A DNA stretch of 64,000 bases, taken from contig CM073326.1 of NCBI GenBank assembly GCA_037043015.1, forward strand, positions 19,662,345 to 19,726,344, in the 5' to 3' direction. The DNA is from Bryum argenteum (lineage: Eukaryota > Streptophyta > Bryopsida > Bryales > Bryaceae). Made by a program: the position numbers and the translations under genes. The notes under the pieces were generated by a model. The model was given only the letters and a program-made list of their open reading frames with translations, made no database searches and was not told the origin of the DNA. Shown here piece by piece: positions 24,838 to 36,269 of the stretch (position 1 is the stretch's first letter; every line of letters begins with the position of its first letter).

Positions 24838-25200
24838 GACAGATGTCTTACCAGAGCATAGGGTAGGACGCATGCTCACTGCCCCCCTGCCCCCTTTTGC
24901 TAGAATGTGCGGCAGTTTTAACTGAGGTTCGTTGATAGACATTGTCCTGCGGCCTGGGATTTCGTTGTTCTCATATGTGGGTGACACCTTGTCAGGTTTT
25001 AGAATGTGTGTGCATCTTAGAAAGAATGAGGTCAAAAGTGTTGTGGCACTCGGACATTGCGGTGTGGTTTGGTGGTTTATCCGGTCCTTTGCGGCATTGC
25101 TGCATCATGTATTTGAGACATTTGTAAAGAAATAGTGTTGGAATTTAGACCAACGATTTATCAACAGAGCAAAAGTGGTGTGGGCTTGGGGGGTGGGTGT
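24424..25200. repeat. Left arm of the ACP inverted duplication
   Basis: The coding sequence and about 360 bp of 3' flank are similar, in inverted orientation, to about 28050-28818. Shared landmarks include GACAGATGTCTTACC after the stop, CTTAGAAAGAATGAGGTCA and GCATCATGTAT. The similarity fades beyond about 25200. Confidence 0.8.
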
Positions 25201-26761
25201 GCACGATGATGTTGGGAGCGTTTAGGGTTAGGGTATGTATTTTCTGTTTGGAATGCAGAACAGCGCGATGAGAAGTGGTGGGAGTGACTTTGTTTGTCGC
25301 CTGGCTGTCGTCAAGATGCGAATCAGAAAAAGAAAAGCCACATGGTTCCTTAAGGTTTCGATCCGTGGAGGTTGCATCTCACGGGTCTGTGGCCTTGTTA
25401 AACGATTTTAGATCACGTGTGATAGCCGCTGTAGTTCGTAATGCCGAACGTATGCCATTCGTGGACATGTGACGATTGGGAAGGCGGCCACGAATGTTGG
25501 ATTGACAATGAGGATAGTAGCGTGGTACTGAGACCGTATGATGAATGAGTCACGCGCACATCATCGGCGTGTGCATCGTGTGGTGGTGTGCACCTGTTTG
25601 TGTGTATTTTGGCAAGAGATCTGAGAACATAGCACGATGTACCGTTGATCCGCAACTTATGCTTCGGTCTGTGTTACGAATCCGGACTTCGGGGAAGTAG
25701 CCGCCGGAGAACCCCAAGTGTGCAGGCGTGAGGATCTTGGAGATCGTTCAAGCAGGATCTGCTTGACAGAAATCCAGTGTGATCAGATTCAGCCGACATG
25801 CTCTTGCAGTGTCCCCACACTCGTAGGGGATACGTAGTCCAAAAGAGTGCAGGACAAGGTGTCGTTAACAGATAGCCAGACTGATTAATGGAGATGCCCA
25901 GTGAGGTTTCTGGGTGTTGAAGGTTTTGGAGGATAATGTTGATGTTGAGCTGCTGACGGACGCCTTTGTTTGTGAGTCTTCGTGAGAGTGCATTCTGGCC
26001 AGCCAGCCAGAAAGTTAATGGCACTTGGCAGGAAACCCCTTCCTCCCCTTCCTCCAGAGTCCCCTGCCGCTGCTCGGATGCAGGTAGAGTGTAGTCATTG
26101 TAGGGATGGTTGCTTATTATGCTCAGTAAGGTATTTGTGGGAAGGAAAGCATGCGACTTATTCTCTCACTCTAGTAACAGCTTCTTATTATAAGCGAAGC
26201 ATGAGCGACGGGGACTCGAATATTTCAATTCAATTCGGTATGATAGGTGCTGCAGCAGAGAGGCTGCTTCCTGATATCTCGATTTTCCAAGTAATTCTGC
26301 AGTTGTGGTGGGTTGGCTGGAAATGCTTGAGGCAGGCATTGATCTAGCAACTTTCACAATACGTGAAGAGACAAGCTGTGATTTAAAGAGATTCGGTTCT
26401 CACCCGGCCGTTACCAACGTCTAACGTTTGATTGCCACTCATTCTACAATTTTTAGTGGATGCCTTGAGGGTTTATGATTGACGTCTGTGACAAGGTCGG
26501 TTTTTTTTAAGCTTATGATTTTTAGATTGGACGCGAATCATATGGTTACGCTACATGGTCATGCTACAGAATGCCATATGTATACAAAGGACACCGAAAC
26601 ATTCATCTCAAGAAATGATAAAATATTTCACTTTCATAACCTGCCATAGCATATCAAGGCCTTAAAGGAAAGTAGTAAGTAAAAATTTGCTATAACTACA
26701 TACATTTCCACATTAATTTAGAGATTTATAATTCAATGTAAAAAGTAGACTGCATAACCTT

Positions 26762-26911
26762 TACGGTGCACTTTGTGATTCACAGTTTGTATACGGTGCA
26801 CTTTGTGATTCACAGTTTGTATACGGTGCACTTTGTGATTCACAGTTTGTATACGGTGCACTTTGTGATTCACAGTTTGTATACGGTGCACTTTGTGATT
26901 CACAGTTTGTA
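26762..26911. repeat. Minisatellite, five identical 30-bp units
   Basis: Five perfect copies of a 30-bp unit starting TACGGTGCACTTTGTGATTC. The unit length is a multiple of three, so frames stay open on both strands, but no start or context suggests translation. Perfect identity points to recent expansion. Confidence 0.95.
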
Positions 26912-27220
26912 TAATATTGAAGAAAGCGGAAACGATTTCAAAAGTTAAACCATCTGTGATCTTTGGATTTGTCGTGATCGTGAACTTGTTGGCGGATACT
27001 CCACGTCGTTGATCGACATATATAAAAGAAATCACCTTAACTCATGACTATTTGCTGCAGTCCAAGATCGAATACCATCGTAAGGCTAAACTGTACTTAC
27101 TGGACACGAAAGAACTGTGCAACGACTCCTATACTGTCAAATGCCTTCCGAATCCTTTTTACATTGATAACAACGATACTAAGGTCGTCAAAATTGTAGC
27201 ATCTGCCAAACAGCAAACTA

Positions 27221-27286
27221 GACACCGCGCATTTCTCGCCTTCAGCTGACACGCAATTCATCTGAAGGCGAGAAATGCGCGGTGTC
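27221..27286. repeat. Perfect hairpin, 25-bp arms and 16-base loop
   Basis: The left arm 27221-27245 (GACACCGCGCATTTCTCGCC...) is the exact complement of 27262-27286. A third partial copy of the arm (AGCTGAAGGCGAGAAA) follows at 27287-27302. It could be a small foldback element or the scar of a local rearrangement; no flanking duplication is evident. Confidence 0.9.
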
Positions 27287-28049
27287 AGCTGAAGGCGAGA
27301 AACTACGTGTATTCTTGGTCTTTAACGTCACAATCAACCATCTCCAGATACCAATCACCTCTGAAGATTATGTCCCCACCCCTACCCCAGAAACAAAGTA
27401 GCAGAGACAAATGTAGTGCCCATAGTCTTCTCAGGGAAGAGAACAAAAACAACTCAAATACAGGCATCCACAAATACGAATTCAAGTTATTTTCAAGTAA
27501 TCATCACAAAGGTTGCTATCCCGCCCAACCCTCAAACAAGATAATAAGCCCATAGCACTCACTGAAGAACCACCGTAAACGTCAAGTAGAAAGAACATCT
27601 CAAAGTTCAAGTGTCCGGCAGTAACATACGTCGGAACATCTAACGCTACACTATGCGACTCAAGATTCATAATAATCGGGCCTTCCACACATAAGTGTTA
27701 TATAACGTTTACTCAATAACCGACGTAAAACACCCGCGAAGTTGTTCAAAAATCTACCAGAGAGGCAGATGGTGGACGTGCTCCACCATTGCACTTTCTG
27801 GTATTTCAAGAAGGAAGTCGGACCAAACAAACCTCTATAGCGGAACCTCCAGAAGTCTAGGCCATGAGAATTTGCTGAATACGCTTCAACAATCAAGATC
27901 AAGACCGCCTCTCTGCAACGCGCAACCGGCTGATCTGCGATCGCATGATCGCTCAGCACCACAACCCAAAGGACTCCTATGTACAGCATTCCGGACACGC
28001 CAAAGTAAGTCTCTCCCAATCCAACTCGAACGTGTACAGCACCCGAGAC

Positions 28050-28818
28050 AACCTCACGCACGCCCACACCTCTTTCACTCGTTAGTCTACTTTCCAACAC
28101 GGATTCTTTAAGAATGTCTCACATACATGATGCAGCGATGGCGCCACTCCGCACCACAATGTTAAAGTGCCGCGACAAATGACCTCATTCTTTCTAAGCA
28201 CAAACTACATTCCAACAAATTGTGGCCCACGAATGTGCACAGCGTACTCTCAAGCCGCATACTAGGCGCTCAGCCTCGGCCGCAGAACAATGACTATCAA
28301 CGGGCTTACTATCTAAGGACTGATGCACGTGCAATTAGAGTCAGGGGAGGGGGACAATGAGCAGTAGTCAGACCCTATGTTACGGTAAGACGTCTGTCCT
28401 AAGCGGACTCTCCCTTGGCAAGAATCACTTCCTGAATAAGGTCCGCCGCATTGCCCACGGTTTGGATCTTCTCACCGGCCTCCTGATCCAATTGGATGTC
28501 GAACTCCTCCTCGAGAGCCATCATGATCTCCACGGTGTCTAGCGAGTCGGTGCCCAGGTCCACGAACTTGGCATCGGGCGTGACCTTCTCTTGCGGGCAA
28601 GCCAGCTGCTCCACGATGATGTCCTTAACAGTATTGAACGTCTTCTCGGTGGCGGTGGCAGCGGCTTCGATGCGCAGCGGCATGGAGCGCGAGTGGCGGA
28701 GAGACACAAGGCGCGGCGTAGCGCAGGAGAGGCGCAGAGGGCGGAGGCCGGAGAACGACACCACGGCCCTCGGGGAGGTGAAGGTGGCAGCGCCCGCGGC
28801 GACAGCGTAGGAGGCCAT
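28050..28818. repeat. Right arm of the ACP inverted duplication
   Basis: Inverted partner of 24424-25200. The coding parts of the arms are much more alike than the 3' flanks, which suggests selection on the protein or local gene conversion. Confidence 0.8.
28399..28818 (-). CDS. ACP: Plastid acyl carrier protein, gene 2
   Basis: A 139-residue, intronless ACP on the minus strand, facing gene 1 tail to tail. It begins [20 protein letters not shown], has the same [18 protein letters not shown] core with the phosphopantetheine Ser, and ends LAKGESA instead of SAKKE. I chose the ATG at 28818 because it matches the start of gene 1. The frame stays open upstream to 29019, but that part looks like leader sequence (CT-rich on the sense strand). 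Same expected role as gene 1: acyl carrier in plastid type II fatty acid synthesis. Most differences lie in the transit peptide and at the extreme C-terminus. Confidence 0.94.
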   Translation of the reverse strand: MASYAVAAGAATFTSPRAVVSFSGLRPLRLSCATPRLVSLRHSRSMPLRIEAAATATEKTFNTVKDIIVEQLACPQEKVTPDAKFVDLGTDSLDTVEIMMALEEEFDIQLDQEAGEKIQTVGNAADLIQEVILAKGESA

Positions 28819-30216
28819 AGCAGCAATGGCGACGATGCGGGCCTGCAACGCAATGAAAGCGGACGGACGGACGGAGCGGGAGAGCTGAAGCGAGTGCGAG
28901 TGCAGGCGAAGTGAGAGTGTGTGGGGAGGGGTGGCCAAGAAGAGCAATTCTGGAGTGGAGGACGATGCAAACGAGGCAGCGCCCTCCTTCTCCTCCTCGT
29001 TCACATCGTCAGAGGGCACACCAACCGGAGGCTGCTGTCAAGGACGGAGTATCAGAAGCGAGGCCAGCTAAGCTTAAAGGTCCCCTTGTCCCCCTTGGAA
29101 CATAGTTCTTTTATCAATTTCCTGGTATCTATTATGACTTCAGGTGGACGGCGCTTCTGTTCTTTCTGCTAATCTTTCAATGCATGATGATATGATAGAA
29201 ACTCCGGCCCCTTTTTAAGGGGCGACCGTGAATGATACCATCTGGCGCAAGATAGAAAAAGAATAGCAACCATAGAGGCCATTTTCTATATTGTGACTAC
29301 CGATCATAAGCAATAACATAGAGTTTACTTCACCCATGTGGGGAAGGACATGGATCAATGTAAGTAATTTTACTATTAATATTACTATCTCAGTATCAAT
29401 GTAAACCATTACCTTGCAATGGGTAGTCAGTTTCAAGATAGAATATTTCTGGGAATTCTTGGCTAATATTTAAAACTATTGTTACCGTAGCCAACGTTGC
29501 CAACAGGGTGGTCGCGGCCAAGTCGGGAGGATAGGCGCCACCGAACGGCAGCATGGACTTCGGGAGCAGCGGCTACTTAAAGAGCGTAGTCAACAAGATA
29601 GAGATCGGTTGTTGTATTAGCATTGAGATAGGGATTACGTGCAAATGCAAATGTACTCTTATTTCCTTATCAATACAACGGCCATGGCCGATCTTCCCTC
29701 CCCATCTACGTATTCTGTTTGGCATGATCAAGAACTCTAACCGTTTTTCCTCCTATCTCTCTTGCGTAACCGTTGCTCATTGCTTCCCTTGCACTCCGTT
29801 ACCTTAGTCTCCCACACAGGCCCCTTGCGGAGACAGAGAGGCCCCCCTTCCCTTCCCCTTGTGCTTTACACCGCTCCAGCATTTGCCAGTGTAAGGCGAC
29901 GTCGGTGGCCTTGACACTTCTCTTCTGAGTCTCAGTTCTTGGCCTCGTCCTTACTCGCCGATTGTCGGTACCTCCACGGGGTTCCTACCCTCTCATCGAG
30001 GAACTCGCTACCATCGCTGTCCTTTGTTACTACTCTCTCTCTCTCCACTAGCTGACTAAAGTCGTGAGTGAGATTCTGCTGAGGGCCACCCCGCTTCTTG
30101 GCCCCGTCAACGCCGATTTCCGGTGGCACGATTAGACCCCGGTGTTTGTTAAACACCGCCTTCCTCCCACGCCTTGACTCCTCCAGGACAAAACTCCCGT
30201 TGCCTTCGGACACCCT
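28819..30216. other. Upstream region of ACP gene 2 and unassigned DNA up to the repeat boundary
   Basis: The first 200 bases are the probable leader and promoter of ACP gene 2. From about 29460 to 30216 the DNA is GC-richer and open for 110 codons on the minus strand (30264-29932), but I recognise no family and see no exon structure. It runs into copy B at 30217 without any junction signature such as filler DNA. Confidence 0.4.
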
Positions 30217-30232
30217 CCGAACTAAGGTCGAC

Positions 30233-31786
30233 TTAAGGTAGTCTCGTAAAGCGCCTCCATACATACCCGGCTAACATAGTCCGAAAAAGCTTGTTCAAAT
30301 CCTCCCTCGTGATATGGCCCTTCTGAAATGCCTCTTCGCGCAAAACGTTGCACGCATGCAATATGTGTTGGCCGTCACATGGTTCCCACTTGATTATCGC
30401 AACATATCCCCGCAATTATCGTCTTGAGATGCTTCAACGCTCCAAGTACTACAAACCTCCTTGTAATGTTGTCGTGCTCCTTCGACCTTGAAGTCCACTT
30501 GTTCTTGAAAGTCTACGTCAAAATATGAAATGGGCCTTAATGTTAAGGATGACACGTTTTGTTTTTTCAACAAACGCTCAATATATATCTTTGGCATGCA
30601 CCATGTCCAATATTCGCATATTGGTAAGTGTTGATGAAGGTGGAAGCACATTCTTCATGTTCACCTCAAATTCTTGGTCTCGCCCAAAAATAAATCCTGC
30701 TTCTAGTTCATCAACGGGAGTTGGTCCTTCAAGTTTGTATTTTGTGTTGTCGCTTCCCTCGATTTCTTCGTGTACATCACCCCCTATGTCCATTTGGAAA
30801 TCATCATCATGTACGTCATGCCCTTGGATTATACCCGGGTATACTTCACACTCAAGATCATCTTCTGGACGCCCTCTTCCACGTTCTGCCAACAAACCTG
30901 ATTTTCACATGTAAAAACATTAAAATTGGTTGTAGTTTCTAATAAATATTTTAATATATTATTCAAAAATCTATCAAAATTATTCTTCAATACCTTTACC
31001 AAATGCCTATTATGAAAATTATTCATTGACATTTAAATTTTTTTCAATATTGAAACAACTAAATTCAAAAATACCATCTTCCTCATTTGATATATAATTG
31101 TAACAAAACGCCATAAATCAAATATAACTAACCAATAAGTAAGAACTGAACATACCTGGTGTGTAATTACTGGTTCTTCTTGGTCGGGCAGGTCCAAATG
31201 AGGGATGATATGGCTCTAATGCGAAACACTTTGCAAACGCGGCTGTTAGTGGATCCTCTGGCGGTGGTGTTGAGCCGTCATGTCTCTTACAACTTGCGAA
31301 GATGAAGCCACACCCTTGTTTTTCTCCTTCATTTTCGTTTATACTTGATATGTCTCAACGCAATGAAAGATAATTTTCCTTGTCGGTTGCCATCATGGTT
31401 GTCGCAGCTGCCACAACTGCTTTGCGGCTATCGGCTACTTCAGAAGGTAACTTTGACCACCATTTTGCCACTGTCTTCATCCCGCTAATCATAGGTGTCA
31501 TTCGAAGCACCAAATCCTCTATCGGCGACAACAAATTCATCTTCTTCAGCTTATATTTGAATGTTGATCCATCCCTTTTGGTTTGGACGAAAAAATATTC
31601 AAGCTTCTCCGCCATGATTATGACCTTCTCAATGTTTCCAGAACTTTGTCCGATGCCCGTGATCATACCATCGTTGCCCATATAGTCTTCCGCTATCCAG
31701 AGCTCCACCTCGGTTGGATTTTTGTATTTCATCCAGTAGCCATAGTCATAAAATGCCGCTGTGACAGATATTCCCCCAGCGTCCAT
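30233..31786 (-). CDS. Uncharacterised two-exon gene, copy B
   Basis: Better-preserved version of the gene at 17-1566. Exon 1 runs from 31786 (start MDAGGISVTAAFYDYGYW) to 31156 and exon 2 from 30897 to the stop at 30233; together they total 1296 nt. Exon 2 begins with a Gly/Arg then acidic segment (LAERGRGRPEDDLECEVYPG) that reads cleanly only in this copy. Exon 1 here loses frame after TDKENY, where copy A continues into RHIKYKRKQKEKNK, so neither copy is whole as read. All conflicts lie at CAG/CTG-type sites. Family unknown. Its position, divergent to the DUF7869-type gene, suggests a transposon accessory protein (inference). Confidence 0.45.
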
Positions 31787-34656
31787 GATTGTACCCTGAC
31801 TGTACAAAAATAAAAACAATTAATACCTGAACTGATTGTATATCATATCAGTATAGATTATCCAAAATTGAAAAAGATGTTTATATTTCTTAAAACCGAA
31901 TTTTTTATATATATATATATATATTGTGTATAATTTGTTAATATATTACATGCTTGTTATACACATAATTTTTAAAAAATTGTCTCTCAAAGGCTTCCAT
32001 TAAACAAGTTCAACATTAGAGTAAAACAACATCAAAAACATTCATTTCTTGTACCTGTTTCCAAAATATTGTAAGTCAAGTGCAACTTCGGAATCGCTAT
32101 CGCTTCACCAATTGTGTTTGTATATGTAGGCCTGTCATTCATAGTATAAGCACAAAAATATGTTTATACAACTACACTTCAACATAATGAAAATGAAAAC
32201 AAAACTTTTCATTTTGTACCACATGCCAATAAAAACTTATTATTATGTCTTAGGTATTATATTTTTAATTTATGAACGTGTAATTTTTAAATGTGTCGTG
32301 ATTTTTTTCTAAATTTGATATTCAAATAAAATGAATTATCTAAGAAATTGAAAAGATAAACAATCTACAACAAACCAAACTCCACCAAGTATACTTGCAA
32401 AAATATATTATCTTAAATTTATTACGATTAATATAATAAATTGATAATATTTTCTCTATTATTAAAGACTTTATATCCCTGTTCAAAATTTATAAGGCAA
32501 TAATTAAAGAATCTTTCCAAAACCTTTATTTTTCCATGACAATATAATTTTAATTTTTAAATTAGTTTCAATAATTTTTAATAAGATTTTTCCAATACCA
32601 AATTTAACCTATTGAAATCAAATCTAGAAAATAAAAATTATCAATCATACCATAAATATAATATTATACTAAAAGAACAAAAGTTAATTTATTGCTCACT
32701 TAAAAACAATATGACAACTAGGGCATTTTTTTTTTTTTATTCTACATGAAATTTAATCTCAAATCATGCAAATTTTGACCAACCAAGCATGAAGCGTCAT
32801 TCAAATTATTAAAACTATTTGAATAGTGGGAATAAAATCACGAATTTGTTTTGCATTCAACAAGAACCTTATGTCCGCACACATGTCCAATACCAATTTA
32901 ACCTATTGAAATCAAATCTAGAAAATAAAAATTATACTCAAAGAACAAAAGTTAACTTATTGCTCACTTAAAAACAATTTGACATCTAAGGCATTTTTTT
33001 TTTATTTTTTTTTTCTACATGGAATTTAATCTCAAATCATGCAAATTTTGACCAACCAAGCATGAAGAGTCATTCAATTTATTTTAACTTTTTGAATAGT
33101 GGGAATAAAATCACGATTTTTTTTGGCATTCAATAAGAACCTTATGTCCGCACACATGAAAAATCCTAAACAAATTATATACCTTAATATCATATACTAA
33201 AACCCTTCATTGGTCGGTTATGGGTGGCATGCCCTTAAATAAATTCACCAATTTAAAAAAATAACAAGTACAAATGACTCAAAATGAACAATTTGTAAGT
33301 GCTCTCACCTACAACACCACGTCATTGCAAAAGAGTTCAATATTCTTCTAAAAAGGATTATATAGTCTCAAACAAGATAAGACTAAAATAAATATAGAAA
33401 AAGTAAAATTTTCTAAAGAAAATTCTTTTACTTAAGTCCCAGTAAAGGGTAACAAGTTACAAAGATAATTACAAAACTTAACCTACTCTAATTGATCACT
33501 ATCACTAAAACTCTAATATAACTTCGATGGAAGACCCCAATTGACATGAGGGGCATCACCCTAGAAGTTTCATGGCTTGTACATAAAATACGGAGTGGCC
33601 TTTTGTTAGCCCCCTCTATATTTGGGGCTTCCAAGGATTTCTTTGGGGCTTCCAGCTTCTAGGCCTTCTCTGGACTTTCTGCACATCACAACAAAAACAT
33701 AAGAAAAGTGGATATGACGAGAAATTTGCCAGCAGATGCATGATATTGAAAGAACGAAATAGAAAACTTACCCAACTAGTAAGCTCCTTCACAACACGTT
33801 TGCAAACATCTCGAATTGTTTCGAGAATCGTTAAATACACTGAAATGTGCATATCACTACATGCAGATTTATTCAAGCGTTGGAAAATCTGCATGAGAAA
33901 TGTCAATGACTTGAAACAATATCCAATATACTCATAAACTTAAAACTTCAGAAAGGATAAAAACCTTCAGACAAGACTAAGATTTAAAAGTGCTAGATGT
34001 TTTTACCCTTGATAATATTATTTACCAATACTTTAAGGAGATTCCCATCTTGACCAATATATAGGGTAAAGAAATTTGTCCATAGTAAAAACTTATAACA
34101 TGCATCGTCACGAATTTTTCAATAATAACTTACACCTCTTTTTTCATGCCTTTCCTGTCGCCGTTGGGTTGCGTGAGTAGTCGCTGTCAGAGTAGCGCCT
34201 ACAAATCTGCAGACCCACGCCCGTTTTAGATTGACAATTTCTCAATAATCTACAGTATGAGGTTCTGACGCCCCATCCATCTTCCGCAACCAACCGGGGA
34301 CACAAGATCGATCAGGCTTAAGGCCTAATTTCTAGATTGTGAAAGAATAGGTGTACCTCATTTGTACATTAGAGTACGTAATCACTTTTGGGTCCTGAAG
34401 TGCATTCCACTTCGAGAAATTCCACGCTTTTCAATATTGGGAAATTATATAAACCAAAAACGTTAGTGCACATCTAACCCTCATTGCACCGGAAAACTTC
34501 ATCTCATCCTCAAGAGGAACCTAGCTCCAATGCATAAGAAGTTACTTGCAATTCAGATACACCAAGTCACCCTGTACTTGAATCACAGTGGATGAAGAAG
34601 ACCTAAACCTCTCAACAATTTCTCCTTAACCTTTAGATGCCAGTTATGCCTGCATT
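31787..34656. other. AT-rich spacer (copy B)
   Basis: Equivalent of 1567-4441, with the same tandem duplication near 32590-33160. No gene recognised. Confidence 0.5.
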
Positions 34657-35336
34657 TCAGACCGTGGTCATTTGTTGAAAGAATGAAATGCAAAGGAGGA
34701 AACATTCCACTTGCAAAAAAGCAAACAATCTACAAAGACCAGACATGTACCTTGCAAGCTGAAGGCGAGTAGCCAGGGCCCAGTTGATAAGGCGAGGATA
34801 CCGCACTCCGGGAATGGTAATGCACGCCACCGCTCTCTTTCTGGCTTCGATAGCTCGGCTCATCACTGCCACCCACGCTATTTCACTTGTCGCCATGGCA
34901 TGGCCTAACAGGATTAAGCCCGTCACATATCCTCTGCCATCCGCATCCACAAGCACATGATCATTCAAATCCTAATTTCCCATCAGAGCTTCGTCCTTAT
35001 TGGTTTCATAAGAGTATAAATGATGGCAGTGTGTCCGAATTATGCACATTCAGGCCTTGAACGCTTCAAGCCTGTTTCAAAGTGTTCGACAATGAAGAAT
35101 TGTACGTCGGAAATGGCTAAAGCTGAAGGTGAGGAGGAGCTTACAGGATTGTGCGGTTGTCATTGCTACCAATGAAATGCAAACTGGAATTAAACATCAC
35201 GGCAAAGCAAGAAAGTTAATGAGCAAGAAAGTATCCTAATCTGTTGAGTGAAGCACGTCATACAGGCAGGAGTGGGAGCGTAAGTTCCCTTGTTCCCACG
35301 GAGAGTTCCCACATGGAGAGTTCCCATCAGGCAAAG

Positions 35337-35439
35337 GTCTGCGGCCGCAGACCTCTGGGTCTCCCCTCGAGGCAAAGGTCTGCGGCCGCAGACCTCTGGG
35401 TCTCCCCCTCGAGGCAGAGGTCTGCGGCCGCAGACCTTT
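35337..35439. repeat. Three tandem palindromic units (copy B)
   Basis: All three 20-bp palindromes and their linkers are preserved without change in copy B, although the flanking GT14 fragment shows several copy-to-copy differences. Confidence 0.9.
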
Positions 35440-35647
35440 GGGTCTCCCCACTTGACACACACAGCTTCTTCTTATACTCTTCGCTCCACATATGGAGGTC
35501 TTTTCTGTGTGCTTCGGTAGCTGAATTGAGAGGACCTCTATACATTTCAAGGAAGCATCGACTCGGCAGAAGCACTTACCAAGAGGTGGTGCGGAGCTAG
35601 GCTACACGAACCATGTACAAACCGTCTGTCCGTCAAGTCAAGTGAGT

Positions 35648-36269
35648 TCACACACCACCAATACATTGTTGTGTCCGGAATTCTCCGGTGACAGGAGGAG
35701 TCGCACAACGAGATCTTCGAACCTTCGTGCACCAAGGCCGGGTCTCAACAACGTGTAGTCGCCCCGAGCTGCGCACGGGTCGGCACGGGGCCTACACACC
35801 AGCCCCGACGAGAATTTGTTCATGGGCCGTCTCAGAATGTCGTGGTCGATCTTGTCCAGAACAGGATCGTCCTTGTTGAACTTGCGAGCGAACGCCGCCC
35901 CGCTCATGGTCATGTTGTGGAAGAAATCCAGCGTGAGGCTGAGTGGGAGTGTTGCTTGGGAGGGTTGCCCACGCGATGTAGTGTAGGTCATGGTTCATCG
36001 TCGTGTTGCGAAACTCCTCGCTGTTGCACACAGCACAGTGTGGAAATAGCCTTCTGGCGACAACACGAAGCCTTCTCGCTCACGTAGTACATGAGCACTG
36101 TCCGTGGCAAATTGTCCCATCTTGAATTCGTGTACTCTATGAAGTTGCGCGTCAATGCCACCCATGCTGACCCTGTTTCGCAATCATCAGTAACCTCCGC
36201 ATATGCCTCCAGCATCGACTCTAGTAACTGAACCCTGGGGATGATCTTCGCGACAAGTTCCTGCTTGCG
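35648..36269 (-). pseudogene. GT14 glycosyltransferase 3' fragment, copy B
   Basis: Second copy of the GT14 end, with the same motif order and the same shared frame break between the LMYY and SPEGYFHTV motifs. It also has extra differences from copy A, for instance two additional bases near 36030 that spoil the EEFRNTT segment, and a shorter C run near 35805. Nearly all differences lie at CAG, CTG or CCG sites. Confidence 0.78.

Larger units (their letters stand above)
24838..28398. other. Spacer between the two convergent ACP genes
   Basis: Apart from the two inverted flanks, the 30-bp minisatellite and the hairpin (listed separately), I recognise no gene in this 3.5 kb. Open frames of up to 146 codons on either strand (for example 27660-28111) overlap each other and match nothing I know. 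Confidence 0.5.
1..30216. repeat. Segmental direct repeat, copy A (period about 30.2 kb)
   Basis: The first base of the window matches position 30217, and colinear near-identity continues through 21042 against the end of the window. The offset between copies is 30215-30218 over the first 13.5 kb, 30121-30125 after a 97-bp deletion in copy B, and 42957-42959 after the LINE insertion in copy B. The true left breakpoint lies at or before base 1 and cannot be seen. The last 9.2 kb of this unit (21043-30216) has no partner in the window. It could be a real tandem duplication or two haplotypes joined end to end by an assembler. Confidence 0.95.

Noticed and set aside
24295-25035. 246-codon open frame on the minus strand across ACP gene 1
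   Set aside because: It is the reverse-strand shadow of GC-rich ACP codons, with no known family and no independent start context.
26733-27035. 100-codon frame with repeated QTVNHKVHRI
   Set aside because: Product of the 30-bp minisatellite, whose unit length is divisible by three; no other sign of coding.
28591-28914. Plus-strand frame of 107 codons across ACP gene 2
   Set aside because: Shadow of the minus-strand ACP coding sequence.
29460-30216. GC-richer stretch that might be remains of an LTR element or an exon block
   Set aside because: Some features recall an LTR end, but no matching second repeat, primer site or recognisable protein was found, so I do not call an element here.
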